A stretch of 64,000 bases of DNA from Crotalaria pallida. Its lineage: Eukaryota > Streptophyta > Magnoliopsida > Fabales > Fabaceae. The position numbers were made by a program, and so were the translations under genes. The first letter of the stretch is position 1. Each line of letters opens with the position of its first letter. The stretch spans positions 150,164,597 to 150,228,596 of the forward strand of contig CM075652.1 of NCBI GenBank assembly GCA_037953625.1. Direction: 5' to 3'. Below, piece by piece: positions 48,198-61,254 of the stretch. The notes beneath the pieces are model-generated. The model was given only the letters and a program-made list of their open reading frames with translations, was not told where the DNA came from and did not search any database.

Positions 48198-49773
48198 ACT
48201 TGATTTTTTAAGTTTATTTATCATAACACTTATTGTTAATAATTTTTTTTCCTTTTTTTTTTTCTATGTTCAAAAGTGGAATGATGTGCAATTAAGTTGG
48301 TTAATTGGTTCGAAAGTCTAATACTTGATGGGCTCAGACGAAGTGGGGTGCCTTGGCAGTGCATTAGAAGACCCCAACACTTGGGTTCTATCTGGAGTAT
48401 CGAAGGAGCTCTATCTTTAATGACGACACGTACAATATTGTATGCATCAATCAGCATTGGAGTTCCTAAAATATAGGATTTCAAGAATTATTGGCATAGT
48501 GAAGGAAGAAATGTGTCTGGCTGTTTGAAGATAACAACTACATGCAAGAGGCGGTTATCAAGAAACAACAATGGGATTAAAATCCCTAGGTAAGTGCAAC
48601 TCTAGATGTTGGAGTTAACTCATCATCATCCTCAATCAGCTTTAATCATGTTCTCATTTCTTGCATTGCATTGTGAGAATCTCCTATTGGATTAATCTTT
48701 TGCTTCTGGCATCTACCGGATATTATATATTATTAATGTGACTAAACTGGACTATCCTAATTTGCTATGCAAGGCTGTTTGAATTTGAGTATCATCATCA
48801 TAATATATATAAAATGTGGTTTGGCTTTATCCATTTTTAGGTATCTTAAAAGATGAATAGTTTGTTTTGATCAACGTCCAATATGTATGAACACCAATTG
48901 TAGCATGGAAGAAGCTTCGTCTATCAATAGTAGTAGGCCTACTAGTCAATTTTTATAGAACTTTCCAACCAAAGCAGAGTCAATTTTAGCAGTAGTAAAG
49001 AATTGACACTTGTATTCTTCTGATGATGATGTGATCAAGCAACACTATTTAGTATTGACGTTGATTTTATCTAACAATTTTGTTTCCGCAGAGCTAGGAA
49101 TTAAGTAGGAACCCATGATGAGTAGGCCTATCGCAATTCATGGTGGAGATCAGATGGCATGCACGTTAGTTTTGGATTGGGAAGATATGATTAAGATGAG
49201 ATGGCAATCAAACTGCAATATGGATGTTATACCAAAAATCCTTGATGATGCGTGCGTTGCACTGCACACGTTAATTTATTCTTTTGATTGGACTTGCAGA
49301 TTAATTAGGCCTGCTGTAGAACTCCTATACTTTGGGTTCAAATTCAAATACTACCAAGATTGATTTACCTTTATCTATCTTAGCCTCCATTTTTAGACCT
49401 TAGCTTCTTTATAACAAAAACACAAATTCAAAATAAGAAAAGATCTTAAACTCAATATAGCCTAATTTATTGCAAATGGTCCGGGACTCTTATGCATGTT
49501 AACATCTTTTGTCATATTCCCTTATGACATCACGTACTTTGAAAAGGTCAAAAGAACGAAGATTAGATTAATTTTATTGGCCATTTCTATTGATGATTAT
49601 GTGCGTCATGATAGCTTTCAAGAAAAAACACAATTTCCTTCATTCTACCTAATGAATATAAAAAAGCAACTTATTAATCCATACAATTTCCAATGATAAA
49701 AATTAAGAGGTCGTTGCATATTTGGAACTCACTATTTGGATTCCACAATAACTAAAAACAGTAACATTACCAA
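48198..49773. other. Intergenic spacer
   Basis: No recognised gene. The frames at 48236-48484 and 49115-49363 have no known domain. Confidence 0.45.
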
Positions 49774-49778
49774 ATTTT

Positions 49779-50025
49779 TGTTATGAAACGTATGAAAATA
49801 AGGAAGAAGAGAAGAAGAGAGGAAACAATATATTGTAATATATTTAGTGTACATTTTACATCATAGTTGAGTCCTATTTATAGGGAGATAGGAAACCCTA
49901 ATATGGAGTGGTATCAACTAAATATAAACACAATCCACTCTAATATGGAGTGGTATCAACTAAATATAAACACAATCCAATAGATAGTCATCCACTAATT
50001 AGATGGATATGAATTGTTTATAACA
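49779..50025 (-). repeat. 3' LTR of the copia element (247 bp)
   Basis: Differs from the other LTR at two positions only (T/C and G/A near 49846 and 49865). It contains an internal 42-bp tandem duplication (TAATATGGAGTGGTATCAAC units). The polypurine tract lies immediately outside at 50026-50036. Confidence 0.95.
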
Positions 50026-51667
50026 CTCCCCCTTGGATGACTATTAGAAAAATTAGCGAAGGAAAAAGAGTACACAAATCTTCTTACGCAATAGGAGGCT
50101 GCCTCATTAAAAACCTTGCCAGGAAAAAAACCATGACCAAGGAAAAAAGAGTGCAATGTGTATTTATATCTCCCCCTGATGCGAACAATTATCTCTGAGA
50201 TATTTCACTATTACCTTCGCAGCATAGGTTTCATGATGTACCAAAATTTCATTACATGTTCCATTTGTAATCCAAAACAAAATTTTGTTCTTTCCAAATC
50301 TTTCGTTTCAAATTCTTTCTTTAAGCAATATTCAACATTTGGAAGCTCTTCAGGAATTCTAATAATATTCAATTTATCATACTAAAATGTGTGTTTAGCT
50401 TCATTCCAACATCTTCCTGTGAATGAATAACAATATCTTGCTAATAAATTAATATCAGATGACATATAAAGTCACGTATGACATTTAACAATCTAATAGA
50501 GATTATCATATAAATTAGTTGTTATTTATCAAAGCAACTCACTTTAGAAGTTGTTTTCCCCAACTTGATAGGCACAAATTTTATTTACTACATAAATATT
50601 AAAATACACACATAACATGAACCATAATCATATAAGTATTCTCAAACAATTGCAATAAACATATCCATGATTGCATGACATGACATCATGTATATATATA
50701 ATTCAAACAATATATAACTAAAAAACATAAATTATTAGCTAAATCTAAATAGATATATACATGTATATATCAATATCCTTAATTCTTCTGAAATTTCTCA
50801 TATTGATATAATGATATCATTCTCGAATGAACCATGATAATGGCTGCAAACATATAATGCATTTTATGTTTGCTAGAATTATAACTTCGAGTCTATTAAA
50901 AATCTCTTGGAGTTTGAACTATAAGTTCAAAATTATTGCATTTTGCAATTTAACTAATTAAAGTGCATGTGTCGACATATTACACTTTATACTTCAAACA
51001 TTTTAATTATCCATGGATATGGTTCAACCATATTAAATAGTTCAAGCATATGCTTCGAGCATATTGAGTCCTTAAGGGGTATTCATATATATGCTATTAA
51101 TCAAGTTAGCCATAAAAATCTGCTATTAAAATAATTTGACACAATTTGAATCCTTTATATATTGCCAGACTAATCAAGTATAAAAAAATACTTGCATCCA
51201 CCACAGGGAAGTATTATTACTCATAATCAATGTCAGGTCTTTGTGAAATTCTTTGGGCTATCAATCTTACTTTATATCTCATAATTTCTTCTTTAGAATT
51301 TCGCTTATATACAAAAACACATTTGTATCCATCTGACTTTACACCTTTAGGTGTATGGACTATATGTCCAAATACCTGTCGCTTTTCAAGCGAATTCAAT
51401 TATGGCTCAATTGTGTCTTTCCATTTTGGCTAATAATTTATTTGTCTATATTCCTCAATAGACTTTGATGCATGATCCTCATCTTATATCATTTAAGCGC
51501 TATATCATATGTAAAAGCATCGTCAACGTTGACTTCATTTCGGTTCCATTGTATTTCAGTCATGACATAATTTATTAAGATCTCTTTGTTTTCACACTTT
51601 TCAGGTACCTGAGTTTTTCTTGAACTGAACTATTAATTATGTCTAAGGACTCTTCAGGAGTCTCTAC

Positions 51668-53243
51668 TGTGAATTCAATGCTCCTAATTAGGTGGATTAT
51701 GTTTTGATGATGACAAAATAATTAACAAATCATGCCTTGAAGATATTGCAACATCAACATCAACAAGAAGTCAAGAAAAGAAGACAAGTGTCCAATCATT
51801 CTCAATCAAATATTAATTGTAAATTTCTAATTTATGTTGAGAGTGGTTGAGAGTGGGTAGAAATAGTTAGTCTCTTCTAGAAATAAATTTTTATATGTTT
51901 ATTAAGTTGAGATTGACCAAAAATTAATACTTGAGAGGAAAAATAAAATTGAAAAATAATTTTTCCCATATCTGATCAAAATACTCGAGTATTTTGATAA
52001 AGACTCGAGTATATACTCGAGTATTTATAGAAAAACTCGAGTATTTGTGCCAGGTCAGCAAATATGACCGTTAGTCTGGTTCGTGCACCAATTCACTCGT
52101 GACCGACCAAAAAGACTCGAGTATTTACCAAAAGACTCGAGTATTTTTGTCCAGTCAGCAAAAATGAACGTTGGAGAGACTCAAAAACCCAATTGAGGGC
52201 ATTTGAGTCTCATCCAACCCAAGAGAGCAATTCAGAACCTGATTGTAAAATTTATCTTTGAATTTGTGCAAGAACAAACAAGACAACAAGATCATATTGA
52301 TTCAAGCTTTCTTAATTTCCTCTTCTCAAGTGTTAATTCCCAAAAAGCTCAACTTCTCACTCATATTGTCATTTTATTCCAAGTTGAGTTTTAGGCCTCA
52401 ATTCTTACATTGAGCTGTGCTTATTTGTGCTAATCCATTGTGAGATTAGTAATACACATACAAAAAGCTTGATTATTCAAAGTCTTGGATTGTTCCCAAG
52501 CAAACCCTAAGTGGCTTAGGGTGTTGGAAGTCTTTAGAGGTTCTCAAGCACAAGACTAGGAGGTTCCTAGCCCGGTGGAGTTTCTTGAAGGGAGTTCAAG
52601 GAAGCTTTGTGAAGAGTTCTTCAATCACCGGAATCAAATTGGGGTAGAAATCAAGAGTTTGGTACACTCTTGAAAGGGTTAGGTTGAGTGAGGCCATTCT
52701 CAAACAATCCTTTGTAATTTCTAACAATTTGATTATTAGTAGAAACTCCTAAGTGATTAGGAGGACTGGATGTAGCTCATTGTTGGAGTGAACCAGGATA
52801 AAATTGCTTGAGTGTTGGTTTATTGCTTTTAATCTACTTTCTAGCTCAATAGACTTAAGTCATTTCAATCAATTAGGATTTATACAATTAGGTAGCAAGT
52901 TCAAGGAATCTTTGTGTTTAAAAGTTATTTAGATTGCTTGCTATTCTGTTGGATAAGTTCCTGTTTATTATTGAATTGATTTGAGTTAAATTGCTGAATT
53001 TTCGTTTCTGGTTTTTCTGCTATCTGATAGGAAAAACTCGAGTATTTCAGAAAAGACTCGAGTTGTTCATCACTGAAAAACTCGAGTATTTCACAAAAGA
53101 CTCGAGTCTTTTGTGTCTGATTCCAGAAAATTCAGTCATAGCTCCATTCTTCAATTATCAATCCAAATATTTGGTATTAGTGCTTCAAAATACTATTCAC
53201 CCCCCCTCTAGTATTTGCTTAGCCCGCTTGTTGGTTTCCAACA
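51668..53243 (+). mobile_element. Solo LTR of a SIRE/Maximus-like copia element (1,576 bp)
   Basis: Starts TGTGAATTCAATGCTCC and ends GGTTTCCAACA, flanked by the 5-bp target duplication TCTAC (51663-51667 and 53244-53248). The start region has GGATTATGTTTTGATGATGA and the end region has CACCCCCCCTCTAG, both typical of SIRE-type LTRs. No internal domain, primer site or second LTR is present, so it is a recombined solo LTR. It carries ten copies of the palindrome ACTCGAGT. The frames inside are not genes. Confidence 0.9.
51983..53107. repeat. Ten ACTCGAGT palindromes in the solo LTR
   Basis: Copies start at 51983, 52003, 52015, 52035, 52115, 52135, 53036, 53056, 53080 and 53100. Most are followed by ATTT and spaced about 12-24 bp within three clusters. 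Copies in a cluster are often preceded alternately by AAAA and AAAG. Confidence 0.9.
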
Positions 53244-53860
53244 TCTACATCCTCGAATCGACCATCTTATTTCTTTGCTCCTTTTCTTTTTCGAGGATTT
53301 TTTTTTGTATATATATTTTATTTTATTTTGGAACCGATGGATCTATCACGCTTCAAGCGTGCCTCATACTTATTTGCAATTTTAATTTGTCCAAAAGGGA
53401 CATCAATTTCATTGGAGCATTAGCAGCTGGAATATGTGACTTAGTCACTCTTTTTAGGTCAGTAAATGCGTCTGGCAATTGGTTATCTAAATTTTGCAAA
53501 TGAATTATCTTTTGAACTTAAGTTCAAATCGTTTTGTTCGAGGATAAAGATAATATAATGATAAATCTTTCGAAATTATTTCTTTTTCCAACTGCTTATT
53601 TTCTCCCCCTAATGTTGGGAACAAATTCATCAAAGCGATGATCGAAAATCGATCCATGAATGACTCTCTTATTGTTGGTTTGAGTTATTTTATTATGGAT
53701 GGGGATTCATATCCAACATATATTCTCAACCTTCACTACTAGAAAATAAGGTTTTGAAATCGGGGTTTTAAAATCGGTCGTTGTAAAGCCGATTTTAAAA
53801 AAAACGCGGTGGCAATTTTGTAAATAAAATCTAACTTTTGAAATCGGTCGTTAAACAACC

Positions 53861-54180
53861 GATTTCGTAAGTATTTTTTCTTTTTTTTTAATTTTTAATT
53901 TTTTATCTTTTAAAATCGGTCAAAACGACCGATTTCGTAAGTATTTTTTCTTTTTTTTTAATTTTTAATTTTTTATCTTTTAAAATCGGTCAAAACGACC
54001 GATTTCGTAAGTATTTTTTCTTTTTTTTTTAATTTTTAATTTTTTTATCTTTTAAAATCGGTCAAAACGACCGATTTCGTAAGTATTTTTTCTTTTTTTT
54101 TTAATTTTTAATTTTTTTATTTTTATCTTTTAAAATCGGTCAAAACGACCGATTTCGTAAGTGTTTTTAAAATCGGTCAC
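53861..54180. repeat. 70-78-bp tandem repeat at the CACTA left end
   Basis: Units of GATTTCGTAAGTATTTTTTC, a T/A tract and AAAATCGGTCAAAACGACC begin at 53861, 53931, 54001, 54073 and 54151. Periods are 70, 70, 72 and 78 bp. Each unit boundary is a GGTCAAAACGACC palindrome. Confidence 0.92.
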
Positions 54181-54274
54181 TGTTGACCGAGTTAGAATGT
54201 AAAAATGCGGTGGCATTTTAGTAAATAACCTGTCACTCCCCAGGAAACCCTAATTATTTCCATTTACTCTTACA

Positions 54275-54543
54275 GTGCGGCGCCCCATCTCCAATTCTCA
54301 TTCTTCTTCTTCTTTCCTTCCATTTTCATTTTCTTTCTCACTCACAACCCGCGACGCTGCTGCCGCTGCTCAACCGAATCGCGCCGTCGGTTCCCTCCTC
54401 GGTTCGTCTCCTCTCCGGTTCGTCCTCTTCTCTCTGGTTCGTCTTCCTCCTCGGTTCATCTCCTTCTCCGGTTCGTCCTCTCCTCTCCGCCGCCACGCTG
54501 CTCCCTTGGTCAACCACGCCGCTGCTCCTCTCCGGTCAGGTAA
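54275..54543 (+). other. GC-rich leader-like block and first-exon candidate
   Basis: The frame from 54275 is Ser/Ala/Arg/Pro-rich and has repeated CGGTTCGTC words. It runs up to AG|GTAATG (donor-like, about 54540) before an (AT)n tract. It looks like a captured 5' UTR or first exon. No domain is recognisable. Confidence 0.4.
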
Positions 54544-54546
54544 TGA

Positions 54547-54589
<43 letters not shown>

Positions 54590-56006
54590 TATATTTATAG
54601 CATCCTGCAGAGCAACTAGAACTTTTGAAATGCATCCTTCAAGAGAAGACAAAAATTGATTGAAAACTTTATTTTTTAATTATATTTTTTTTGTGCTAAT
54701 AATCCTGCAGAGTCATGTCCCAGTTTCCTCTACGAATCTTATAACACCTTTTTTCACGTCTATTTTGTTGTTATTGTTTTGTTTTTTTTTATTTTATTTT
54801 CAGCATATACTGTATGAATTACTAACTACAAAAACAAGAAATAAATTGAGAAGGAAGCAGTATTTCTGTAATTATTAAATTAGGGTGTTGATAAGCATTA
54901 TCACATCTGTCAGTTATATATCAAATATTATTTTTAGCTTGTCTCTCTAATCCTTCCATTTACTTAAATCCTATATTTTTGAACACAATTTTTGTTCATT
55001 TGTCTTATGTTCTGTTATGTTAAGTCAGTTAGAGGGAAGGTCTAGATCTTTTCTCCTTATGTTACTTGAGATAGTCAACCACTCTTTGTTGTTACTGATT
55101 ATAGGATTACGACATTGATTATACTCACCTTCACTCACTTAATCATTTTCACATTTAATTACCTCTTCTCAACTCACAAAAGGGGTCTGTGCTTATTAGG
55201 GTTAAGTGAAGTGAGTACTGCAGTGAGTGGGCAAAAGCACTATGCATTGTCGCTGAGAATTCCAAAGCCATCCATCCACGGTGAGTAAAGTTCAAATTTT
55301 TATGTTGTGAACAAGTGAAGTTGCAAAACCTATGTGTTTTCTGATATGGGCTTTTTTTTTATTTCCAGTTTTCAATTTTTATGGTTGGTCTATAGCTTGT
55401 TTCAGTTTTCAGTTTTCAGTTTTCAGTGTTCGCATTTTTTTTTCTTCAGTTTGATATTGTAGTTAATTGTTCACGATACTTAATTAATTTGAGGATTAGG
55501 TTACGGATTTGATTTCAAATTATTTTTGCAAAGTGAGATTTTAATACCCAAATGCCTCCTTTCTTATTGTCGCTGGCTGTTTCAGTCTGCTATGGGGGTG
55601 ATAAGGCTGAACTGATATATTTGTGTCGGTGAGTTTTAATAGGAAGTTCAAGAGGTTGGAGCTCTTTTTATTAAATTATCTGTGCTGCTGCTATGATTTC
55701 TCTCTATGTTATGCTAAGGTATTGTTGTTACAAGGGAGGCCCCTTAAAATTTAAACAAGGGGATAATAAAGAAACTCCCCAAGAAAGACTTAAAAGGATC
55801 ATGAACATAAGGAACTAAACAAACAAAGTATGAGTGGTTGGATAATTTATTTTAGTTACACTTCAATGTATTCTTGAAAATCTTCTCATGTAGTGCATTG
55901 CATTAGGTTTGTGTTATACTAATTCTTTCCATGAGTGAGTCTAGCAGTTTTTATGTGGAATCTCTATCAATTCTTGATAAAGGTCTGTAACTATTTTCCT
56001 GTGTAG

Positions 56007-56117
56007 TTCAAAAGGACACTGCTGTAGAAATAGCTAAGAAAAATGAGCTGGAAAAGCTTGCTAGAACCCTTGTGATGCAGAAATTAGACAGAGTCAATCA
56101 CAAAGACTATCGCTCAA
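56007..56117 (+). pseudogene. Exon-like segment captured by the CACTA element
   Basis: Bounded by TGTGTAG at the left and GTAAGT at the right, open throughout in one frame (QKDTAVEIAKKNELEKLA..., LVMQKLDRVNHKDYRS). A helical, charged composition unlike its AT-rich surroundings suggests a true exon copy. Further possible pieces end at a donor at 56438 (RQAHKILIQTGIHFYWMK) and start after an acceptor at 57046 (GIEAEIDNAIYMDMEEPLAC). The parent gene is not identified. Confidence 0.5.
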
Positions 56118-58330
56118 GTAAGTTTTTGAAGCATTGCTCATAATGAATTATAATTGTTTTGTTGCTATATTTTTTTACATTCTGTTCAAGTTGCCCTACT
56201 TGTGGAGGAGATGTGGAAGGATCCAGTTACTCAGGCCACATGCAATAGGATCCAGTTGCTTGGTTCTGTGTTTTGGTAGTTGTTGCTTGGTTCTGTAGTT
56301 CAGTAGTTGTTGCTTGGTTCTGTTTTTTATTTTTTTTCGTGAAGCACCATGTATATGATGGCGGCAATGACCATGAGGTAGCAAGACAAGCCCACAAGAT
56401 CCTAATTCAGACTGGTATTCATTTTTACTGGATGAAAGGTACCGATTTATAAAGCTTTTGGTTATAGAAATGACTTGATCATTTGAAATTGACATGACTA
56501 CTTGATGCATGATTCTTGTGACTTAGCACAGCCTTGGATGAAGGATGACAACAAAGAGAAAGAAACCCAAAAATTTCACATAACTACTCGAGTTTCTAAG
56601 ATCATTTTTTAGAGTGGACACAATTTAATTTTTATCTTAACTTTGTCGCTCTTAGTTTTCTTTAGGATCATGCTAATAAATATTAGTACTTAGTAAACTA
56701 GCAAATAGCAGATTTCATTTACCTGATTCCTATAATTTTAGTGCTCTTATCTTCATCTAATTATACTATCCTCTTGATTAGGAATTTTCTCATACTAGTA
56801 ATTGTGGCAGTGTTTCTTTGTGATCCATTGGCAATAGGACTATGTTCCATCTGTCTTTGTGATCCATTGGCAATAGGACTAATTGAAGAAAGTGAATGAT
56901 TATTTGGCCATTTGTGTAACGAATATAGAGATCTTATTATCAAAATATAAAGAGTATCATGTGGCTATTGCTATTTTAAGGAAGGTTTTATGTTTAGATT
57001 GTCACTGTACTCTTTTTTTTATCATATGTTGATATATTTTTGTAGGATACGAGGAATTGAAGCTGAAATTGATAATGCCATATACATGGACATGGAAGAG
57101 CCTTTGGCATGTGCAATCTTTTTCTTTTGCATGATAGTGTGGATAATTTTTTTTTTGTACTTTTGATAGATTGATCAATAGAATGCTAATGACATTATTT
57201 GTATTAGATTGTTGAGATTTGAGCTCTTTATTTATGAGCAATTTAATAATATAAAATTTATTAATTATTTTTAATTATTATCATGATACTTCATCATTTA
57301 TACTTACTCTCAAATCAGCTAGGCTTTAATACTTAGCTTTTGTAACTCTTGCCTATTTTGTTAGTTTGATAAGTATTTTGTATTTTCTACTTCAAGATTG
57401 TTAGTTTGATATGAATTTTGCTTATGAATTTTAGCTTGCTTAGGTTCTGTAATTGGGTTATTCTTCTGTGTAAAAAAGAAAATTTTTAATTTCATGCAGC
57501 AGGGGATGTATAGAGTATGGGGTAAGCAGGAAAAAAAAGACTTTTAAAATCGGTCGTTATGACCGATTTCAAAAGTACTGTCTTTTAAAATCGGTCGTAA
57601 CGACCGATTTCAAAAGTACTTTTGAAATCGGTTCTTTTGACCGATTTCAAAAATATTTTATGAAATCGGTCAAAAAGACCGATTTCAAAAGTACTTTTGA
57701 AATCGGTCATAACGACAGATTTTAAAAGACAATACTTTTGAAATCGGTCATAACGACCGATTTCAAAAGGTCCACTTTTAATTCCACCGTTTTCAACATC
57801 ACCACGACGACCGATTTCAAAAGTCCAAAACGACCGATTTTAAAAGTACTTTTTCCAGTAGTGCTTCTTTGAGGTCCCATCTTAGTGCGTTGTGGTGGAA
57901 AATATACCGCACATCCAAAAGTTCTTAGATGAGACATATTAGGTTTCTGACCAAAAACCATTTGTAAAAGGGGAAACTCATGATAATTTTAATAGCTTGA
58001 TGCGAATCAGTGTCATACATGTTCCCAATTAGTGATGACAATAGACATACAATAGTTAATAACAAGATTTTGATTGATACAATTGCACAAGTAATCTCGC
58101 AATCTTTTGGTTGTGAATTGCCAATGAACAATCATGTGACCATTTAGTTGATGCATCAATTAAAAATATAAAATACCTAAATGATTCACATGATGGAAGT
58201 AATGGCACATAAATATCATCTTGTATTCATTCCAAATTTTATGGTGATGACCAAATAAACTTTTTTATGGGAACAATTATTAGTACATTGAGATAATCAG
58301 ATTGAAGAAACTTCGGTTTCTTCACTGAAT

Positions 58331-60746
58331 GTCAACATAAGTTTTAATTTTTTTTTTCGCATCATATAGTTGATCTGGGATGGTCTAACTAGTCAAGCCA
58401 AACAAAACAAAAAAAAAATTATATTATAATTTATAAACTTCTAGTTTATAAACTTTTGGTTTTACGATACGAGGTATTCCAATTGTACTAATGTACTATA
58501 TACGTGTAAAGTGTAAACTGAAAAAATTTTCAATACCTCTAGATAACAACTCTTTTAGAGCTCTAAACTATCACCGTACACGAATATAGTGTTACCAACG
58601 GTTTCTAGCAATACTAAGTAGAATAATTTTTTTTTTTATAACTAGTAGAGTATGGAAGAAACATTTTGTAAAACATTTCAAATAAACTATTTCCGCAATA
58701 AAAAAATACTCTATTAAAGTTAATATTGCAAATTAATGTAAAACAAGTATGAAAAGGTTATATCGTAAACTATGTTTTGATTTTTATTTCGTTAATTGAG
58801 TCTATTATATACACATACTTGTATAAAAGATTAAAAGATAATGTACTAAAACTCATTGTCCACAAGTTCACTAAAATAAATATTGGAACAATAAATTTTG
58901 AAAAAAAAATATACTAAGCTATTTTGAAAAATAAAATGAAACTTGACATATTTATTCATGATCCACTACATTATAACACATTGTTAACCTCAATTAAAAA
59001 AAATAGGATATGCTATTTTAATATTTTATATCCATAAACTTTTGTTATAAAAATATATTATGTATACATGTGATCAATTATTTATGTGGTTCGTACAATC
59101 CAATCTAATTAAGCAGAGACTTAATTTTTGGAAAATATCAAAAAAATATTTATATTGAAAATAGAATTCAAAACAAGATCATCATCATACGAGATCTTGC
59201 ATAGTTTTACTTGCTAAAACTAACAAGCATCAAATATCTCCAAAAAAAAACATATGTGATCAATATATTCAATAATATCATATTCAAACAAGTATTGACG
59301 TCACTCAATGCTATAAACAAATGCCCAAATATATCCATAATTATATTGGCAAATTTTTCTCTTTATCATAATGACAGTAATCATTTTCAATAAAAAAATA
59401 TTAGAATTTTTCATCACTAATAGTTTTAAAACATGTCAATAAAGAAGCACATAAATTTCATGTTGTGAGATTGTCGCATTCTTAAAATTTCATATTGAAA
59501 AACAAAACGACAAGGCACATGAACTCATTTAGGATAAATTTCTCCACTTATGCATATTCTTAATATGACAATAACTTAAAAATTTTATAACTAACCTCGA
59601 AAAAAGTACTACTCAACATGTGTGTAGAGTCAAGAAAATAGAAGCCGACATAAGATATGAGTCAACTTGATGAAGTATAATCTTCCTTATATAACTTTCA
59701 AAACAACTCATAGAGAGATCATTAGGGAACAATAACAAAAATTATATCAAATAAAGATCTACTTTAATGTCAAATTGTTAATGATAGAATATATAAATCA
59801 TATTAATTTACTTCATGAAAAACATTAATATTTTCATGTTTCAATATAACGTTCAATAATAATTGACAACAAACGCAATTAAATATATAAGGCAAAATAA
59901 AGAAAATTATTTTTTCTCAAAGTAAAATCATACTTATTTGGCTGATCTTTGCATCACAAAAATAAATGTGCTAACATTTAAAACTAATAATTTATGACAC
60001 ATGAGCAGTATCATTGATACATCAAATAATGATTACCACTACTAAAGAAATATTTGCATTAAAAACAGAAATTGTCGATATAATTTTGAAATTATCCAAT
60101 TTAATAAAATGATATCAAATATTGATTTCATCAATAAAGGCACAATAACCTGGTGCGATTGGAATGACCCGTGGGATCCCAAGTACAATACTCGGTGAAA
60201 ACAACAAATTTTTTTTTAATAAAAATTTTATTAATTCAATAAGACAATCAACCCAAATGGTTGGAGTTGCACAATGATAAGTGCCGGTGTGTGTTCAAAT
60301 TCCAATGATGTATTTACTCTTTAAACTCTCTAGCAATACTTGAAATCCTTAGCATTATTAGACATGATTATTCACATCTTGGTTCGATGTGATTCTTCAT
60401 TTTGTGGAATTTGCACACAGTTGAAGCAAGAGTTAGACATTACAAATTGGAGATGAAGAATGAATACAAGTCTCTCGATTGCTTTAAGAAATTGTCACAA
60501 TTAATAGTAAGATAGAACCTTGCCATCCATTGGCATAGTATTAAATAGATTGTAACTCCATGGACTGGTGGAACAAACCAAGTCCCACATCGGGTTTTAT
60601 AGATTCCAATCTTAAAAAATTTTTGCTATTTTATTTTTCGATCATTCTTTGGAAAATATATAAAATAGAATTCAAGGATCAGTCTTGAACCCATAACTTG
60701 CCATTATTGCAGTGATTATTGCTACCGTGCTTGGCATGAAATGCAA

Positions 60747-60793
<47 letters not shown>

Positions 60794-60859
60794 AATACCA
60801 CGGTTAATGCAGAGCTATAAATCGCTTCTGCCTTATTTGCATCGATGAGTTCTCCTTTT
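58331..60859. other. Non-coding copia interior
   Basis: Very AT-rich, with no gag or protease recognised. A possible SINE-like phrase (GTGTGTTCAAATTCC) occurs near 60287, an AGTCCCACATCGG word near 60579, and an (AT)n microsatellite at about 60752-60791. Confidence 0.5.
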
Positions 60860-61012
60860 CAAATCAATCAACACTGCCTCTGTTTGCATTTTTTCAAATC
60901 TGTTTCGATTTGCATACTTTTCAATTCAATCAACACTGCTTCTGTTTGCATTTTTTCAAATCTTTTTCGATTTGCATACTTTTCAAATCAATCAACACTT
61001 TTTCTGTTGCAT
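60860..61012. repeat. 62-bp tandem repeat in the copia leader
   Basis: About 2.4 copies of a 62-bp unit (CAAATCAATCAACACTGCCT...) starting at 60860, 60922 and 60984. It lies about 240 bp inside the 5' LTR. Confidence 0.9.
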
Positions 61013-61254
61013 CTTTCTTTCTTTTTTTTTAATGATGGACATGATAAATGCTATAATTCTCAAGAACTTGTATCTCTTATAAAATGTTCATGTCCATATA
61101 ATATTGATACTTTGGGATCAATATATAATATATCAAAAGAAAAAAAATGAATAAATAAATAAAACATTAATAATATTAAAATTTACCTTGCTTCAATACT
61201 CTTTGATGTATAAGCTTCAACACACCTTTTGGTTAGAGTTTCGTGCTGATAACG

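Larger units (their letters stand above)
53734..57863 (+). mobile_element. Non-autonomous CACTA element (4,130 bp) inserted in copia pol
   Basis: Ends CACTACTAGAAAA and (other strand) CACTACTGGAAAA, flanked by the 3-bp target duplication CTT (53731-53733 and 57864-57866). The subterminal arrays are AAATCGGTCNTTA/GACCGATTTC palindromes, unlike the GAGACGG repeats of the other CACTA elements. There is no TNPA or TNPD sequence. The interior has a GC-rich leader-like block (54275-54540) and exon-like segments on the plus strand. Confidence 0.95.
51170..58330 (-). pseudogene. Degenerate copia pol (integrase to reverse transcriptase), split by two insertions
   Basis: On the minus strand, 58330-57864 has late integrase words (HEFPLLQMVFGQKPNMSHLR, FGCAVYFPPQRTKMGPQR). 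The reading resumes across the CACTA insertion at 53733 (RIYVGYESPSIIK) and continues with LFPTLGGENKQLEKEI and RTKRFELK. After the solo LTR, 51433-51217 has the start of the reverse transcriptase (VFGHIVHTPKGVKSDGYKCV, RYKVRLIAQRISQRPDIDYE). Many stops and deletions occur, including loss of part of the integrase core and most of the RT and RNase H. The coding region is non-functional. Confidence 0.88.

Noticed and set aside
51983..53107. Regularly repeated ACTCGAGT considered as a CRISPR-like array
   Set aside because: Eukaryotic plant DNA, the repeat is only 8 bp, spacers are irregular, and it lies inside an LTR.
52203..53503. Frames within and beside the 51.7-53.2 kb segment as genes
   Set aside because: They overlap a solo LTR bounded by TG...CA and TCTAC duplications, and the flanking copia remnant; no domain is present on the plus strand.
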